Positions 14,144-26,752 of a DNA stretch of 64,000 bases are shown here, piece after piece. The stretch lies in the NCBI GenBank assembly GCA_003254925.1, contig QANZ01029369.1, positions 1 through 64,000 of the forward strand, written 5' to 3'. The notes below the pieces were generated by a model. It saw nothing but the letters and a program-made list of their open reading frames with translations, made no database searches and had not been told where the DNA came from. How positions within the stretch are numbered: the first letter of the stretch is position 1; the number at the start of each line of letters is the position of its first letter. The translations under genes were made by a program, and so were the position numbers. The stretch is from Chamaecrista fasciculata. Lineage: Eukaryota; Streptophyta; Magnoliopsida; Fabales; Fabaceae.

Positions 14144-14234
14144 GCAGTTAGAGAGTTAGAGAGAAAAAAAATAAGTGGGACTCACACATCACTACACTTT
14201 TCTCTCTAACTCTTCCATTTTCTCTCTAAACTGC
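14144..14234. mobile_element. MITE-like inverted repeat with GAGAGA arms
   Basis: The left arm GCAGTTAGAGAGTTAGAGAG is answered by an imperfect reverse complement ending TCTCTCTAAACTGC, around a short centre with GGGACTCACA. The layout and the inner GACTCAC motif resemble the element at 14499-14639, so both may belong to one small MITE family. Confidence 0.45.
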
Positions 14235-14498
14235 AGGAACTTCACACTTCAGAAGATCCAATATGCTACCTCACCTCTTAATTCCCTATTTAATCTTCTT
14301 TTGTACTTTGTGTTTTACTTTTATGTACTCTGCTATTTTACTATGCCCTCTGTGTGGGACGACCAACCCTTTCCTACAATTTCACAAATGGTTGGTTTCC
14401 ATCTTTCTATTTGCTTTGATTTTGTATTTTTTTTCTAAAGTTCTCTCTCACACAGTCACACACACATATATATATATATATATAAACAGACGAGATAA

Positions 14499-14639
14499 AA
14501 TTCTTTATAGTGCACTTTAGATGGAGTGCAGAGAGATATAGAAATAGGTTAAAGAGAGAAAGTGTCAATGAGACTCACTTTCTCTCTTTACTTGTTCATT
14601 TTTCTCTCTGCACTTCACCTAAAATGCACTATAGAAAAT
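14499..14639. mobile_element. MITE with terminal inverted repeats (TATAGTGCA type)
   Basis: The left arm TTTATAGTGCACTTTAGATG pairs with the right arm, whose reverse complement reads TATAGTGCATTTTAGGTGAA, and pairing continues into GTGCAGAGAGA. Arms are about 36 bases with a short AG-rich centre. No coding capacity. This is a typical short non-autonomous DNA element. Confidence 0.6.
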
Positions 14640-14854
14640 CTAAATGGATAACACTATCAACAAAAATGAATATTTATAAATAAGAAAAATGAATATCATT
14701 TTTAAACCCGGTTCAATTTGATACTTTTTTCTAAAACCATGTCAAGGTTAGGTCTTAAATTTATTATCTTTCGATTGTATCCAATCAAGTTTTTAAATAT
14801 ATGTATATTAAGAAATATATAAATTAAATAAAGAGCCTATATAAAAAAAATTTG

Positions 14855-15346
14855 AGTAAATTATACAGAAGGTCCATATAGTTTGACCCATTTGCAGAAA
14901 TGGTCCATGTGGTTTAAAAAGTAACAAATAAAAATTTGTGGTTTGCTCCGTTAACAAAAAGGATCTCAGGGGGTATTTGTCATCCAAAATTAACGAAATA
15001 AGGACAATGTGCAGCTCACGTGACCTATTTCCACATAACCCAATCCCTAATTTATCTTCCATTATGTAGAAATCAAACCATTTCTCCACATCCTCGCAAA
15101 CCCTAACTCTCATTCTCGCCATTTTCTTCCATTCTCAAACCCTAATCCTCAGAAATTAGGGATTGTGTATATGTTAATGGGTCACGTGGGTTGCACATTG
15201 TCCTAATTCCGTTAGTTTTGGATGGCAAATATCTCATGGGTCCTTTTTGTTAATGGAGCAAACCACATGCCTCTATTTGCTACTTTTTAAACCACATGAA
15301 CCATTTTTGTAAATGGATTAAAGCACAAGAACCTTCTGTGTATTTT
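14855..15346. mobile_element. MULE-type non-autonomous element with about 200-bp inverted repeats
   Basis: The sequence from ACAGAAGGTCCATATAG inward, through ATGGTCCATGTGGTTTAAA, is repeated in reverse complement at the right end (ending ACCTTCTGTGTA). Arms reach to about 15052 and 15155, leaving about 100 bases of centre with AAACCCTAA-like motifs. Long TIRs containing GGTCC-type repeats are typical of Mutator-like non-autonomous elements. Target-site duplications were not clear. Confidence 0.6.
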
Positions 15347-15356
15347 TTCCTAAGAA

Positions 15357-15770
15357 GCATGGACACTGACACGGACACGGGACACGACACAGACACGGAC
15401 ACAGCGACACGCTAAACTCTCAAAATTACGCGACACGACACGCCATATATTTATATATATAAATAATTAAATATTCATAATTTTTAATGAAAAATTTAAA
15501 AATTACAAGTTTTATTCATAATATATGTCATATGTATTATTATTTTCTCTTATATGTCATGTTAAAGNTAAAAAGTGTTAAAATATTATATTTTTTATAT
15601 ATAAAAATATATTTATTATTATTAATGGGTATATGGGTAGGGTACGGGTAGGTACCACCATACCCGAACTCGAACCCATTAAGGATGGGTCCGGGTCTAG
15701 ACCCATACCCATAGGGTAAGTTTCAGGGTCCGATTGGGTATAAGTATTTTGATCATCGCTAACTCTATCC
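15357..15770. repeat. GACAC-rich tract and TACCC/GGGTA repeat
   Basis: About 85 bases are built from imperfect GACAC/GGACAC units (15357-15441). After an AT-rich spacer comes a GGGTATGGGTAGGG / TACCCGAACTCG block (about 15625-15765) related to the repeats at 4975-5090 and 17660-17800. It probably belongs to a decayed DNA transposon family; no coding part is present. A single N at 15568 marks an unresolved base or closed gap. Confidence 0.45.
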
Positions 15771-15797
15771 GTTCAACCCTTGTTAATTACTTTAATT

Positions 15798-16085
15798 TTT
15801 TTTTTTTGGCCTGAAACATAATTCATTCAAAAGCAAGGTAAAGCCAAGCACAATACAAACGAAAACAAAAACATAAAGTAAAAATAGCCAATCTCTCCCT
15901 AGCATAAACAACAACACTCGAAAAGATATCAACTGATGAAGGTGGGGGGGGTTTAGGACCCATCCTTGTTTTAGGCAAATTGGCAAGATAATCAACTGCC
16001 AAATTAGCGGATTTAAGAATCCAACTAAAATTACAATCATTTAAAAAACAAGAGACATAAATAAAGTTATCTAAAAGAGACAAAC
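15798..16085 (-). mobile_element. LINE 3' remnant with RNase H-like (RVT_3) end and poly(A)
   Basis: On the minus strand a frame from about 16083 reads LLDNFIYVSCFLNDCNFSWI followed by LKSANLAVDYLANLPKTR. This is the pattern of the C-terminal RNase H-like domain of plant LINEs, whose end has an Asn-x-x-(A/V)Asp-x-Leu-Ala motif. The strand then runs into TTGAATGAATTATGTTTCAG and a poly(A) tail (T-run at about 15798-15810 on the plus strand). It is a 5'-truncated dead copy. Confidence 0.6.
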
Positions 16086-16089
16086 CCTT

Positions 16090-17436
16090 TCAAACTGGAA
16101 GACAAAAAACCCCGATGGTTGTTCAAAACAAAGACATAAGTAGACTAAAAGTAACAATAATAAGATAATATAAAATGAAACGACGCTATGGAAGAGCACC
16201 AAAAATCAGGATCAAACCAAGAAGCCACAGTGGAAGCCAGAAGCCGTCGTAGAATGCCTAGTCCAGATTCGCCGCCACTGAATGTCACCATGGGAGCCTT
16301 AATTCAAAATGTCGGCGCCACAAAACTCTATAACCAAAAGGTAAGAGTATTTTTAATTTTGCTGGAGTATTGAATTAATCAGACAATTGGGTATATATAT
16401 ATATATATGCATGCCCCCACATAGGAGGGCACAAGCCCATAACAAGTGTTGAGGCAAATTAAAGCAAACGTCTTTTTGGGTGTCAAGCCTGAAACCGCAT
16501 ATATGATATATGATATTTGTTGAAAAGTCAAGAAAGTGTCTTTCTTCTTGTTTGTCTAGCCTTAAAAGTGTTGGCAATGTTCAATGTCTCTACACACAAC
16601 ATATATATGGCCCGCTCCTTCCTCAACTCTTCTCTTTCAATTCGCTCAAAGATTCTTCATACTTGTGAATGTGATGTTTTCATGTGTGTACCATAATATT
16701 GGCACTGCACGTTCAATTATCTATCGTAATTCGTACCTAGCTAGATATATGGTAGCACATTTTTTATTGCCAAATTATTAATCTTTTAAAATATGAGTCA
16801 AAATATATACAAAATAATAGATTTATTTATTATTTTTAATCACTTTTCAAATACTTATACACGACCTTAATCAATAAATACCCTAACAATACCAACTCGA
16901 TCTATATATAAAAGAAAAAAGATCCTTGACACACGCACACACACGCACATTCATGCGACCTTATTGTCTTGCATTATATATATGCACAACTTCAGGGTAT
17001 CAAATTATGTGTTGCCATTTTTTATTATTAATAATATATAAAAAAATCCACCACCAGTTCCCACTAGCAATTTATCATTCATTATTTTACATGTACTTTC
17101 ACGTGAACCTACTTATGTTTTCAATTATTTCTCATACATATATAGATTAGAAGCTATGGAATATACATGATTTTGCTACACAACCTATATATATGAGCTT
17201 TCTAATTTGCGCACTTATATATATGAGCTTTCAAAAGGGTTTGAAAACTACTCTTGTCTGATTCTTCTTCATTAATTAGCTAGTATCACTTTAATGATGA
17301 CACAATTAGCAAGCCATTAGTTTTATTTATTTATCATCCAATTTTTCATTTTAGACTGAACAAAACAAATATCTAATTACTCTCTTGTCAATGTATATTC
17401 ATGCAAAAAGAAGTTGTGAGATTATAAATTGAAGTA
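16090..17436. other. Intergenic, AT-rich, no gene seen
   Basis: Short open frames only, with (TA)n patches around 16390-16408. No domain, RNA gene or repeat family could be recognised. Confidence 0.5.
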
Positions 17437-17437
17437 A

Positions 17438-17487
<50 letters not shown>

Positions 17488-17575
17488 NNNNNNNNNNNNN
17501 NNNNNNNNNNNNNNNNNNNNNNNNNNNNNNNNNNNNNNNNNNNNNNNNNNNNNNNNNNNNNNNNNNNNNNNNNNN
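17437..17575. other. (AAT)n microsatellite running into an 88-base assembly gap
   Basis: An uninterrupted AAT run (about 17437-17487) ends in 88 N (17488-17575), followed by a T-rich start of the next block. The gap most likely reflects failure to assemble through the simple repeat, so the true repeat length is unknown. Confidence 0.95.
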
Positions 17576-17639
17576 TTTTTTTTTATTTTTAGTAGTTATA
17601 GATGTAGAAAGTTGAATGAATATAAATTTTATATCAATA

Positions 17640-17805
17640 AAAAATAGTTTATTTTAAAATTTTTCCGGGTCTGGGTCCGGGTATGGGGACTAGACTACCC
17701 AGCGGGTATGAGTATGGAGATTGATTTTGAGACTCGCTCACATACGGGTCCGGGTCCGGGTATCATAGTATCCTACCTATGATCATCCCTACCTGCTCTA
17801 GAGAT
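17640..17805. repeat. GGGTCCGGGT repeat block
   Basis: GGGTCTGGGTCCGGGTATGG and further GGGTCCGGGT units end at TGATCATCCCTA. It is related to the blocks at 4975-5090 and 15625-15765. I infer a non-autonomous transposon end; no partner terminus could be fixed because of the neighbouring gap. Confidence 0.45.
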
Positions 17806-20177
17806 AACTTGTTAGCTTCACACTTCTATATATGTCGAGTGTGAAAGGGGCGTGTTGAAGTTCTACATCGCTTATTAGTTAAAATGTTTTCTAACTTCTT
17901 ATATATATAACAACTCTTTTTCTTTGAAAACACTTTTGAAATGGGTTAGGTATTTCTACATCCTAAGCTGAGTTTTTGTTGAGGTGAGTGTAATGGATCA
18001 ATTTGAAGGAATGGGATCTATTTTGATCGATAGAAAGGAAAAAGGAATTAGCTAGATTCGAATTATAAAAAGGCGACGAAAAGAGTTATAATTGATAAAA
18101 TAAAGTACTGGCCGGTCTACTTTGAAAAGATGCCAATCGTGTGGTGATGGTAGATGTACATTCACACTCTCACTCACACACACGCAAGCATGAGTAGTAA
18201 CAGTATTATGGTAATAGGACTTTCTTTCCAAAAGGGGTCCCCTAAGCTAATTGGTTTGCTGCTAGCCTGCTTGGACCATTTTTGTTGCATTCAACGACTG
18301 ACACACATTCAAATCATCTAATTTGAGGCTGACCCTTTAATTTTCCTTTGGTTCGTCTATGGGGAACACAAATTCTCATTTCTACTACCTCTTGCAAATC
18401 CATGTGTATGTCTCTAACTATCACTTTGATTTACACTACACACATTCATTGTTTTTTCAAAGACAACATATATATATATATATTTCTAATTATAATATAT
18501 AATATCTGTATATATATATATATAGATATACAGATATACAGATATTATATATTAAATGTCATTGTATATATATACAGATATTATATATTATTTATGATTT
18601 TGGTATACCAATAACACGTGTCTTGTATGTACTCTGAAATATTATAATTAACATGTATAGATATATAAATGCATGCATATGTTTAATTAGGGTTTTGGCA
18701 TAATGGGTGTGGAACATGAGTATACACGCATGCAGACCCTGCCACCTAGAGAGTAGCTATAGCATGAGATATCCAAAATCGAAATATATACCAAAAAGAT
18801 TATTCCAAGTTGATATATATAATGGATAGAGTGGAATGAGTCACACACACTACTGCAAAGATCCTATCTGTTTCCTTTCTTTTCTTTTTGTTGGCTTATA
18901 TTATATAAAATGAGTTATTGAAGGCTGAAGCCTGAAAGCTTAGCTAGCTAGGTCGTATGTAGGTAGATAGATAATTGGATATATAGCTAGGCTAGTGAGT
19001 ACACAAACACTACTTGTGTATGATATAGAATAGAAGAAATTAAAGACGGATTTTGCTTTTGCTTTTCTTCCTTGTTTGAAAATGAGAACATGATCGACTC
19101 CATTAAATTTGGCATGTCGGATGAAGACAAGTTAGCTAGGTTGGTGTGTGCTTTGGCCCACTTTGTGCATGTTTTTACTTTTTCAGTCACTCATATTGTA
19201 TATATATTATATATTATATATGCCCCCTTTAACCCTAGCTATACAGCCTATACTATACGTACGTCTTTCAAAATCAAAATAATAGTATTGTGCACAGTAC
19301 ACTACTCTATGACATTATTCATCATCCACACGGCTTATTATTATCATCACATATATATATACAAGATAGATAGATAAATAATTAATAAGCCCCCCACTTA
19401 GGTTTAGCCTCTACACTCTAGCTACGTACCCGACTCACATGGATATTCAATATTCATAGCGACAATTCATGATCATGTACATATATACAGAGATTTATAT
19501 TTTAATTAAATTAGTTTTAATCGAAATTGACTTGTATGTACTTTAATTTTCCAATCAATGATAGATAAAATATGTGAGACTGGGCCCTGCGTAGCATTGT
19601 TATTTGGACTTTGGAAATTAAAGGACGTGGAAGCAACGCAAATTATATTAAAGAAAGATAAGGTTCCACTTTCTTCTTCTTGTACATGTTGGTGGGAATT
19701 TCAGTTTGGCGTTTTCTTTGTCTGTACGTACGTAGCATATATAAATGGCATCTATGTTTGACTTTATTAAATCTGAGTTTTAATATATATATATATATAA
19801 TAAATGCCTTATTATATTATTACACGATGATGCAGCGAAGTAATTAACTCGGAGAAGCCATACCAGCATTGATGTTTTTGGTGAGTGGGGTTTGCAAAAA
19901 TAAAGGCGAACTGAAACTGAATAATAATAACAATAATAACAAAAATATGAAAATTCCATATGCATGGTGTGAGAAATCGAGAGTACAGTCAAAGAACGTA
20001 ACGCTACCGAAATTGCATTTTGGTTGCGAGCAATTTATTTGTATTTTGTAATGATGAGACTGAAGAATAGCAAAAAGCTAAAGGCAATCAAGCAANATCT
20101 AACCAGTTTCCTTCACGCTTCCAAATTTTCTACAATAACGTTAATCAGATAATAAAGAAGCTTTGACGATAACTAAA
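17806..20177. other. Intergenic, AT-rich, no gene seen
   Basis: This stretch contains (TA)n tracts with a small inverted repeat around ATATCTGTATATATA at about 18470-18600. Short frames are without domain similarity. A single N is at 20096. Confidence 0.5.
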
Positions 20178-20350
20178 TTTTATTGGTCTAGTAGTTAAGT
20201 TCACTAGGTCACTTAAATAAGTGTCGAGGATTCAAATCTTATCTTATGTAATGAAACCAATTAACCAGCAATAGACTCTTAAATGAATCACAGATCTGCG
20301 GATGATTAGTCTTTGGTCACTGAAGGATACCTTAGGCAACGAAAAAAAAA
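20178..20350 (+). mobile_element. tRNA-derived SINE, decayed copy
   Basis: It aligns along its whole length with 54756-54920: TTGGTCTAGTAGTTAAG (box A region), a box-B-like GGATTCAAATC at about 20228-20238, then ACCAATTAACCAGCAATAGAC and GATGATTAGTCTTTGG, ending in a short A-run. It differs at many sites from the better copy, mostly C-to-T or G-to-A, as expected for an old methylated insertion. Confidence 0.7.
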
Positions 20351-21969
20351 GTGTGACGATGATAAATCATATGCCCGAGCATTAAGCACAAAGCCTAAGT
20401 AACAATTATGGATTAATAGATTTAAAAGGCACAATGAGTATTGCTTACAAGACTAACTCAAATAATACATTTTGTATCTTTCTTATAAAGTTTAACAATT
20501 AATCAAATAAATACACGTTTTTCCATGACCAGTTATGATTATGAGATAATTTAAAAAATCATATTTTGTATAACTAATCATTAAAGAAAAAAATAATAAA
20601 TTATATTCCCGTTTTATGAATTCGTTGCCCTGCATGTGGTGTGGGGTGAAAGTTTTATCTTCTCCTGTTTGTGCTGTTTTCTTTTTGTTGTTATTTTTTT
20701 GGATCTAGCTAGACAATAGTTTGGCCCACCTCTGTGTCCTTGGACCTTATTTTGGGCTTTTATGGCCCATATAAAAGTTTGTGCTCGCTCACAAGTAGAG
20801 GACACTCAAATCACATTTGATTTATGACCAAAAAAAATAAATCACATTTGATTATTATTGTAACCAACAAAAATATCTCATTTGATTATTGACCCAAAAA
20901 AAGTTCTCATTTGATTTAAATGTTGCTGAATACTCAAGTAACTACAGAGGCACAAGATTGACCAAAAAAAACTATAGGCACAAAGTAGGTAGTAAAAAAA
21001 CATATTGCTGCAATAATTATTATTTTGTTAGTGAGTCCAAATCCAAATATGGCCATGACTCATGAATTTAAAGTAAATGAGCTAAGATATAAGAATTTAT
21101 ACGAAAAAAAAATACCAACCCATAGGGAAGGTCAAGATACTACAACCAATACAAACTTATAATATGAATTATTTTTTTTATTGTATGGACAACCTATATA
21201 ATTTTAAAGATAAAATACTGAATATCATATATATATATATGAAAAATAAGATTTATATAAGTAAAATACTATTTGTTTAAAATTTTTCTAAATCTAACTT
21301 CAAATATAAATATTTAACTATTTAAGAAAATATTTAAATATTTAACTATTTAAGAATATATATGAATTTAGTAATACAATATATCTTCTAGGTTCAATTT
21401 TTTTTTTTAAAAAAAAAACATAATGCCGTACTTATACTTACCTCCAAATCATTCCTAATTTAGATATTTTTTTTAACAGAAGGAAAAAAAGCTGCATAAT
21501 ATAGACTTTAAAATTAGAAATAAAAATGAAGTTATCAAGGATAAACCTTAAAATCTTAAACCTAAATCCTAATTTCGAAATTAAAATAGCAACTGTATTC
21601 GGTATACCAGAAGCGGTAGTCAACTAGCATTAGTTTTGTATGAAGATGTCCTCCAAAAAATTAATGGTTTGAGAAATTATAAATAACTTAGATTCTCATC
21701 ATAATTAAGTATGTAATTGAGCACAGCACAAAAATTCAATTTCTAAATTATTCATGTTTTGTTCCATTTTGAAACATTCAAATCCAATTAATTGAAAATC
21801 ACATTTTGAAATGTGAAACTTCCCGAATTCATAATCAATATTGTTCAAAAATCAATTCTAGCACAACTTGATTAAATACACATAACCTTTTGTTTTTATA
21901 AATTGTTTCCACCGACAAGCAGAAAATAAAAATAAAGAATAAAATAAAATGCTGCGCCGAAAAAAAAAC

Positions 21970-22025
<56 letters not shown>

Positions 22026-23370
22026 TGATAAATGCTTCTGACAACGCCGGCACACGACTACAACATAAATGGTATCGAGCTTTTGTCTGTATTTCCACTG
22101 AATCATATCTAATTTAAATTCACAATCAACCAGTGCGTTTATTTTACCCATATGACATGAAAAAAAAAAAGAAAAAAATTCGTACCTTCATGATGTATTT
22201 CTTTCTGTCTTTTGTTTCTGTTTCGAACCTTCATGATGTATTTCTTTCTGGTTTAATTCAATGATATCTATTCTACGAAAAAAAGAAACATGAAAAAAAA
22301 ATTACTCGTACTGTTTTTCGTATAAAAGACGACGTGTATGATAGTTAGATTGGGATAAATTAATTAATTATTGGCACTTTTGGCGGTTTTTTTATTTAAT
22401 AATGTAAAAAAATAAAGTATTTAGAATTTTGAGACAAAAAATAAACTATTTAGATATATGGAACATCTTTATATGGTAGTACTAGTATCCCAATACACAT
22501 GAACCAATGAGCAAAGTGCCATGTGGCACTTCAGTCAACGTGCTGCAGTGCACAACTTTTTATTTTTTATTTTTCATTTTTTTTCTGTTTGCAACTGATT
22601 TGACCAAACATGGTCATGTTTTCTAGTGGCTTTTCATAGTGTTTTATGATGATTTATGAGCTTAATTGCATGATTTAGCCTCTAGTTGTGATGATTTGGT
22701 TATACTTGTGATTGAATGCATTTTAATCATCATAAAATTAGATGAAGCAAAATTTGAGCGGCTAGGAGGCTTGGTGAAGCTAAATTTCTCTCCATGAGCG
22801 GCTAGATTCCACACCCGGAGGAGGATTGGTTAGATAGCTTGTTATTTTGATATTGACTGTAAATTTGAGATTAGATTCTGGATTCTGAGATATATTGATT
22901 ATTATTTATCTTGATTACGATCCATTCGGATACGTTGTAGTTTCTTTGACTAGTAATTGAGATAAGTTTATATATGATAACTTGGTTTGAGTTATAGAGT
23001 TACCTGATTCCATTATTTTATCTCACCATTAGTTTTATTAGAGTGATTATCTTGGTTATGGTTATAATTGAGTTAATTGCTATGTTTAACGGTAATCAGA
23101 AAACTTTAGTAAATGATTTGTGAAGTAATTACTCCGATCTTTGTACGCTAGGAAGGCCGAATTCGATTCCTCCTTGGGTGTTTCCATCAATAAGTGTCTT
23201 TATTATCTTTTTAGTTTAGTTTTATAATTAAAAATCACAAAAACATTTTAGTTTTATAACCTTTAGTTTTCTTGCACACCAAGTGTTTGATAAAATGCTT
23301 TGTTCTTTACCCGATTAGTTAAGTTTGTTATAATTCATTATTGAACCTTTGCAAGTGGTTCCTCGTGAGA
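20351..23370. other. Intergenic, AT-rich, with (AAT)n and short direct repeats
   Basis: It holds an (AAT)n microsatellite at about 21970-22025 and a 24-base direct repeat (starting ACCTTCATGATG) at 22184-22207 and 22227-22250. No gene is supportable; a poly-Leu/Tyr frame over the microsatellite is an artefact of the triplet repeat. Confidence 0.55.
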
Positions 23371-23465
23371 TATGACCCGGGTTGCACCTCTATAGTGCAT
23401 TTATTTCGATTATTTGGCCACCTTACGACAGGTGTGGTCAACAACACTTTTAATGTGTTGCTGTT
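23100..23465 (+). mobile_element. Possible LTR-retrotransposon leader fragment
   Basis: Phrases such as GTTCCTCGTGAGATATGACC followed by GCACCTCTATAGTGCATTTA, and TGCACACCAAGTGTTTGATAA upstream, resemble the leader region of plant gypsy-type elements. There is no LTR, primer-binding site or coding part to confirm it, so this is tentative. Confidence 0.3.
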
Positions 23466-23615
23466 TTACTTTTTTTAAAAAAAATTTAATCTTTGCAACG
23501 GTAAAAATTGCTGCCTATTAGTATTTTTTATTTAAACAATTTTTTATTTATTCATTTAAAAATATTTTAATTTATTATTAATCATAAAATATATTTTTTA
23601 TAAAACATAATAATA

Positions 23616-24168
23616 AAATTTTAAAAAATTAATTATCATATTTATATATTATTGTTAATTTTTTAATAATTTTTTTCTTATTGAATATTAAAATTATATA
23701 TTAATAATTAATTATATATTTTATACAAAATATAAACTATTTATCAATTTTCTAATATTTTAAAATTAGATTCATTGGTATAATTAAATCATTAAAATTG
23801 GACCATTACATAACAGATTATACCAATGGGATTATTCCAATGAACCGTGCTTCGGAAATAGGTTTGGAACTGAAATTGAAAATCTTGGAAGTACAGTCGC
23901 ATGTATAATCTCCTATCCTATGTATAATCTCCTATGTGAATATATTATGTTAATTAAAAGAGATTATACCAATTTTAAATCTATCAATCTCCTATGTAAT
24001 GGTCAAATTTTAATAATTTAATTATACCAATGAATCCAATTTTTAAATATTAGAAGATTGATAGATAGTTTATATTTTTTTATTAAAATATATAATTAAT
24101 TATTAACATATAATTTTAATATGCAATAACAAAAAATTAATTAACAACATATAATTAGTTAATAATAA
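23616..24168. mobile_element. Long inverted-repeat element, AT-rich arms of about 180-200 bp
   Basis: The left arm (about 23616-23815, with ATTCATTGGTATAATTAAAT and TGGACCATTACATAA) is matched in reverse complement by 23985-24168 (TTATGTAATGGTC, then ATTTAATTATACCAATGAAT). The centre (about 23816-23984) repeats TATAATCTCCTAT twice. It has no open frame. It is probably a non-autonomous TIR transposon; transcribed, it would fold into a long hairpin. Confidence 0.6.
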
Positions 24169-24169
24169 T

Positions 24170-24553
24170 AGGTCAAAGGGTCATTTTGGTCCTAAATGTA
24201 TGCCATAATGTTCATTTTGGTCCATTATGTTTCAAAATGTTCAAATTGGTCCTAAACGTTAGCAAAATGATTCATTTTGGTCCTAAATGTTGATAAAATG
24301 TTTCATTTTAGTCCCAAACTATTGAATTTGATCATATTTCTCTCGTCTCTCATTTCAAGTTCAAATGACTTGTTAAGAGGAACTCGTAACTCTAAATTCG
24401 TCGCATTCGAATTTGAAACGATAGAGATATGATCAACTTTGCTTGTTTGAGTATGAAACTAGAAGTCTACTTTTAGGACCGATTTGACCCCGTTTACTAA
24501 CGGCTCCAACTGGATAGAGAAAGTACTCTTCGAGAGCAATACATAGCTCTAAA
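24170..24553 (+). mobile_element. Truncated MULE-type element, GGGTCATTTTGGTCCT family
   Basis: It starts with AAAGGGTCATTTTGGTCCTA and several more TTTTGGTCC units, then a unique inner part. The inner part matches the reverse complement of about 54540-54715, so the two copies show opposite orientations of the same family. The copy ends where a copia-like LTR begins at 24554; its right terminus is missing. Confidence 0.55.
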
Positions 24554-26752
24554 TGATGGAGATTGTGCCCTAGGGTCAATCATTTTATATGTATGAAGAT
24601 ATTGTTTGACTGATTTATGAATGATAAATTATGTCGTTATCATATTATTAGCATGTTTACTATGATAACAATCCTTGATTAATTATGTGATAATTATTCT
24701 AAACTGTCCCTGGTCGATTATTCACGTGGGAACGTGAATGAACTAAGACCAGCATGACTTCGGTGTATAGAGATACACGCATGTGATGCTTCTCGAGAGT
24801 CATGGTGCAATTATGTAATGGGTTACAAGTTGCTGGACCGACCTGGAGAGTCCTGCATGGGTTTAGTCATGAGCTAGTCTCTCCTGTACACCTGTCACGA
24901 TGCCCTTAGACCTGAGGTCTTCATTATTCCGGCGCTGTAGATGCTGAACTTTGGCCTAGTCCAACGTTGCTCGTAACAGGGTAGCCATACAGGCTAGGTA
25001 CGAGTTTAGTTGTTTGCTGTGCTGAGGAATGTGGTTGACCAATAAGGAATTTTTTCTCTCATTATGTTGAGAGATATTTGACTGGGCCCCTCGATGAGTT
25101 TGTCCAAGGAATGTGTGGCCACACAGGGTAATGGGACTAACTCAAGGAATCGAGAAAGTTATGGTTTGGATTACAAGGATGACTTTCCCATGCCTTATCC
25201 ATGACCAAAATATCGTGTGACAATAGGGATTATGACAAGGTGGTACTAAGGTTAAGTCGTTTATGTTAAAACGATAACTCACGTGTTTTGGGTAGTCGTG
25301 ATGGCTTGCTAGAGTCCGCTCTCGACTTGTGAGTCATAGAGATGGCTTGCTGCCAATTTCACATGAGGCCTGCTGGGTCACACATGAGCAGGATCAAGAT
25401 ACTGTAATGGGACACGAATTAGGGTTAATTCGTGAGTCACTTTAGTGACACAATTTAAGACATAGTTGAATGTCTTAGGACATGAAGTCTTGTCTTAAAT
25501 AAAATCTACATTTGTGATATTTAAATTTGTTAGACAAGTTTAAATATATTAATTGTTAAATAGTTAATTTGATTAATCTATTTACAATTGAATTCTTGTT
25601 TAAAATATTGGGGAATAATGAATTGACTAAGTCTCCTAAGAGTTAGGGGATTATTGATTTATTAAATTCTCTAATATTGGATAACAAGAGGAGGGTGGCG
25701 CCTCACTCTTGAATTAATTAATGAAATATGATTATTTTAATTTGAATTCAAGATTTAAATTTGAATTCAAGATTTGAATTTGAATTAAGATATTAGGGTA
25801 ATATTTTAATTCAATTTGTTAAGGATATTAATAAGTTGGTTATAACTTCCTAAGAGTTAGGATTGTTATCTTATTTATTAAATTCCTATAAAACCACTAG
25901 GAGGGGGCGAGTTCTTCAAGATTCAAATGCAAGATTTGATCTTGCATTTTGAATTTCAAGAATGCATTTTGAATTTTAAGTTAATATATTAATGTAATAT
26001 TTTAATTAAGAATTCAAATCCTCTTGACTCATTCCAACCAATGGGAAGTGTGCATTTTAGGTTTCAAGATACGATCTTGAAATTTAAATTGAGATTGCCT
26101 CTCAATTTTGAATTATAATATTAATGTAATCTTATAATCAAGATTTGGTGATTCCCTAATTTGAGGAATTGAGACTCTATAAAAGCACAGACAAGTCGCC
26201 TATAAACCCTAGAGGAAGTCGCCTATTATTCTAAGAGAAAAGAGAAAAGGCGCATAGCCTAGGAAGAGAAAAAGGGAAAGTTTTGAACTAACCCTAAACT
26301 TAGGGTTTTAGGGGCGATTTGTGTGTGAGGAAGAGAGTGAAGCAAAAACTCTAGAGAGTGTGGCCAAGAAAGTGGTTCTTGGTAGTGTGCTCATCTCTTG
26401 AGTTTTAGTGAGGAATTTTTGAGAAAAATTTCATACTAGTGCGCCACTTGGTTCTTGGATATTTCAAGAAGTGTTCTTGAAATTCCAAGATTGTAGATCG
26501 GTTCCCATAATCTTTTGAAGAAGAGATTAGAGGCTAGCACCTGAGTATCTGCCAAACTGTTCGTGTGGATCACCGGCATAGGAAGGACACGAGTCTGTGG
26601 ACTTCTTGGAATTGCGATTTTTCAAAGCAACCGTCTGATTTAGGTAAACGTCTTTTCTCTCTGGTATAAACACAAGTAGTGGATCCTTTGGAGGAGATTA
26701 TAAAAATTTTTATTTTACCTTTTCCGCTGCGTTTGTTCAATAATCTCCAACA
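24554..26752 (+). mobile_element. Copia-like LTR (about 2.2 kb), internal region absent
   Basis: It begins TGATGGAGATTGTGCCCTAG and ends CAATAATCTCCAACA, giving imperfect 11-base inverted ends in the TG...CA form of plant LTRs. A promoter-like TCTATAAAAG lies at 26176-26185, about 575 bases before the end, followed by a GGATCACCGGCATAGGAAGG stretch typical of the R/U5 part of copia LTRs. No primer-binding site or gag/pol follows. The left flank is MULE-type sequence and the right flank is LINE sequence, and the adjacent 5-mers (CTAAA and AGCTG) do not match, so this is not a clean solo LTR. Confidence 0.6.

Noticed and set aside
21835..22151. Frames with long Leu or Tyr runs
   Set aside because: They are translations of the (AAT)n microsatellite and have no gene context.
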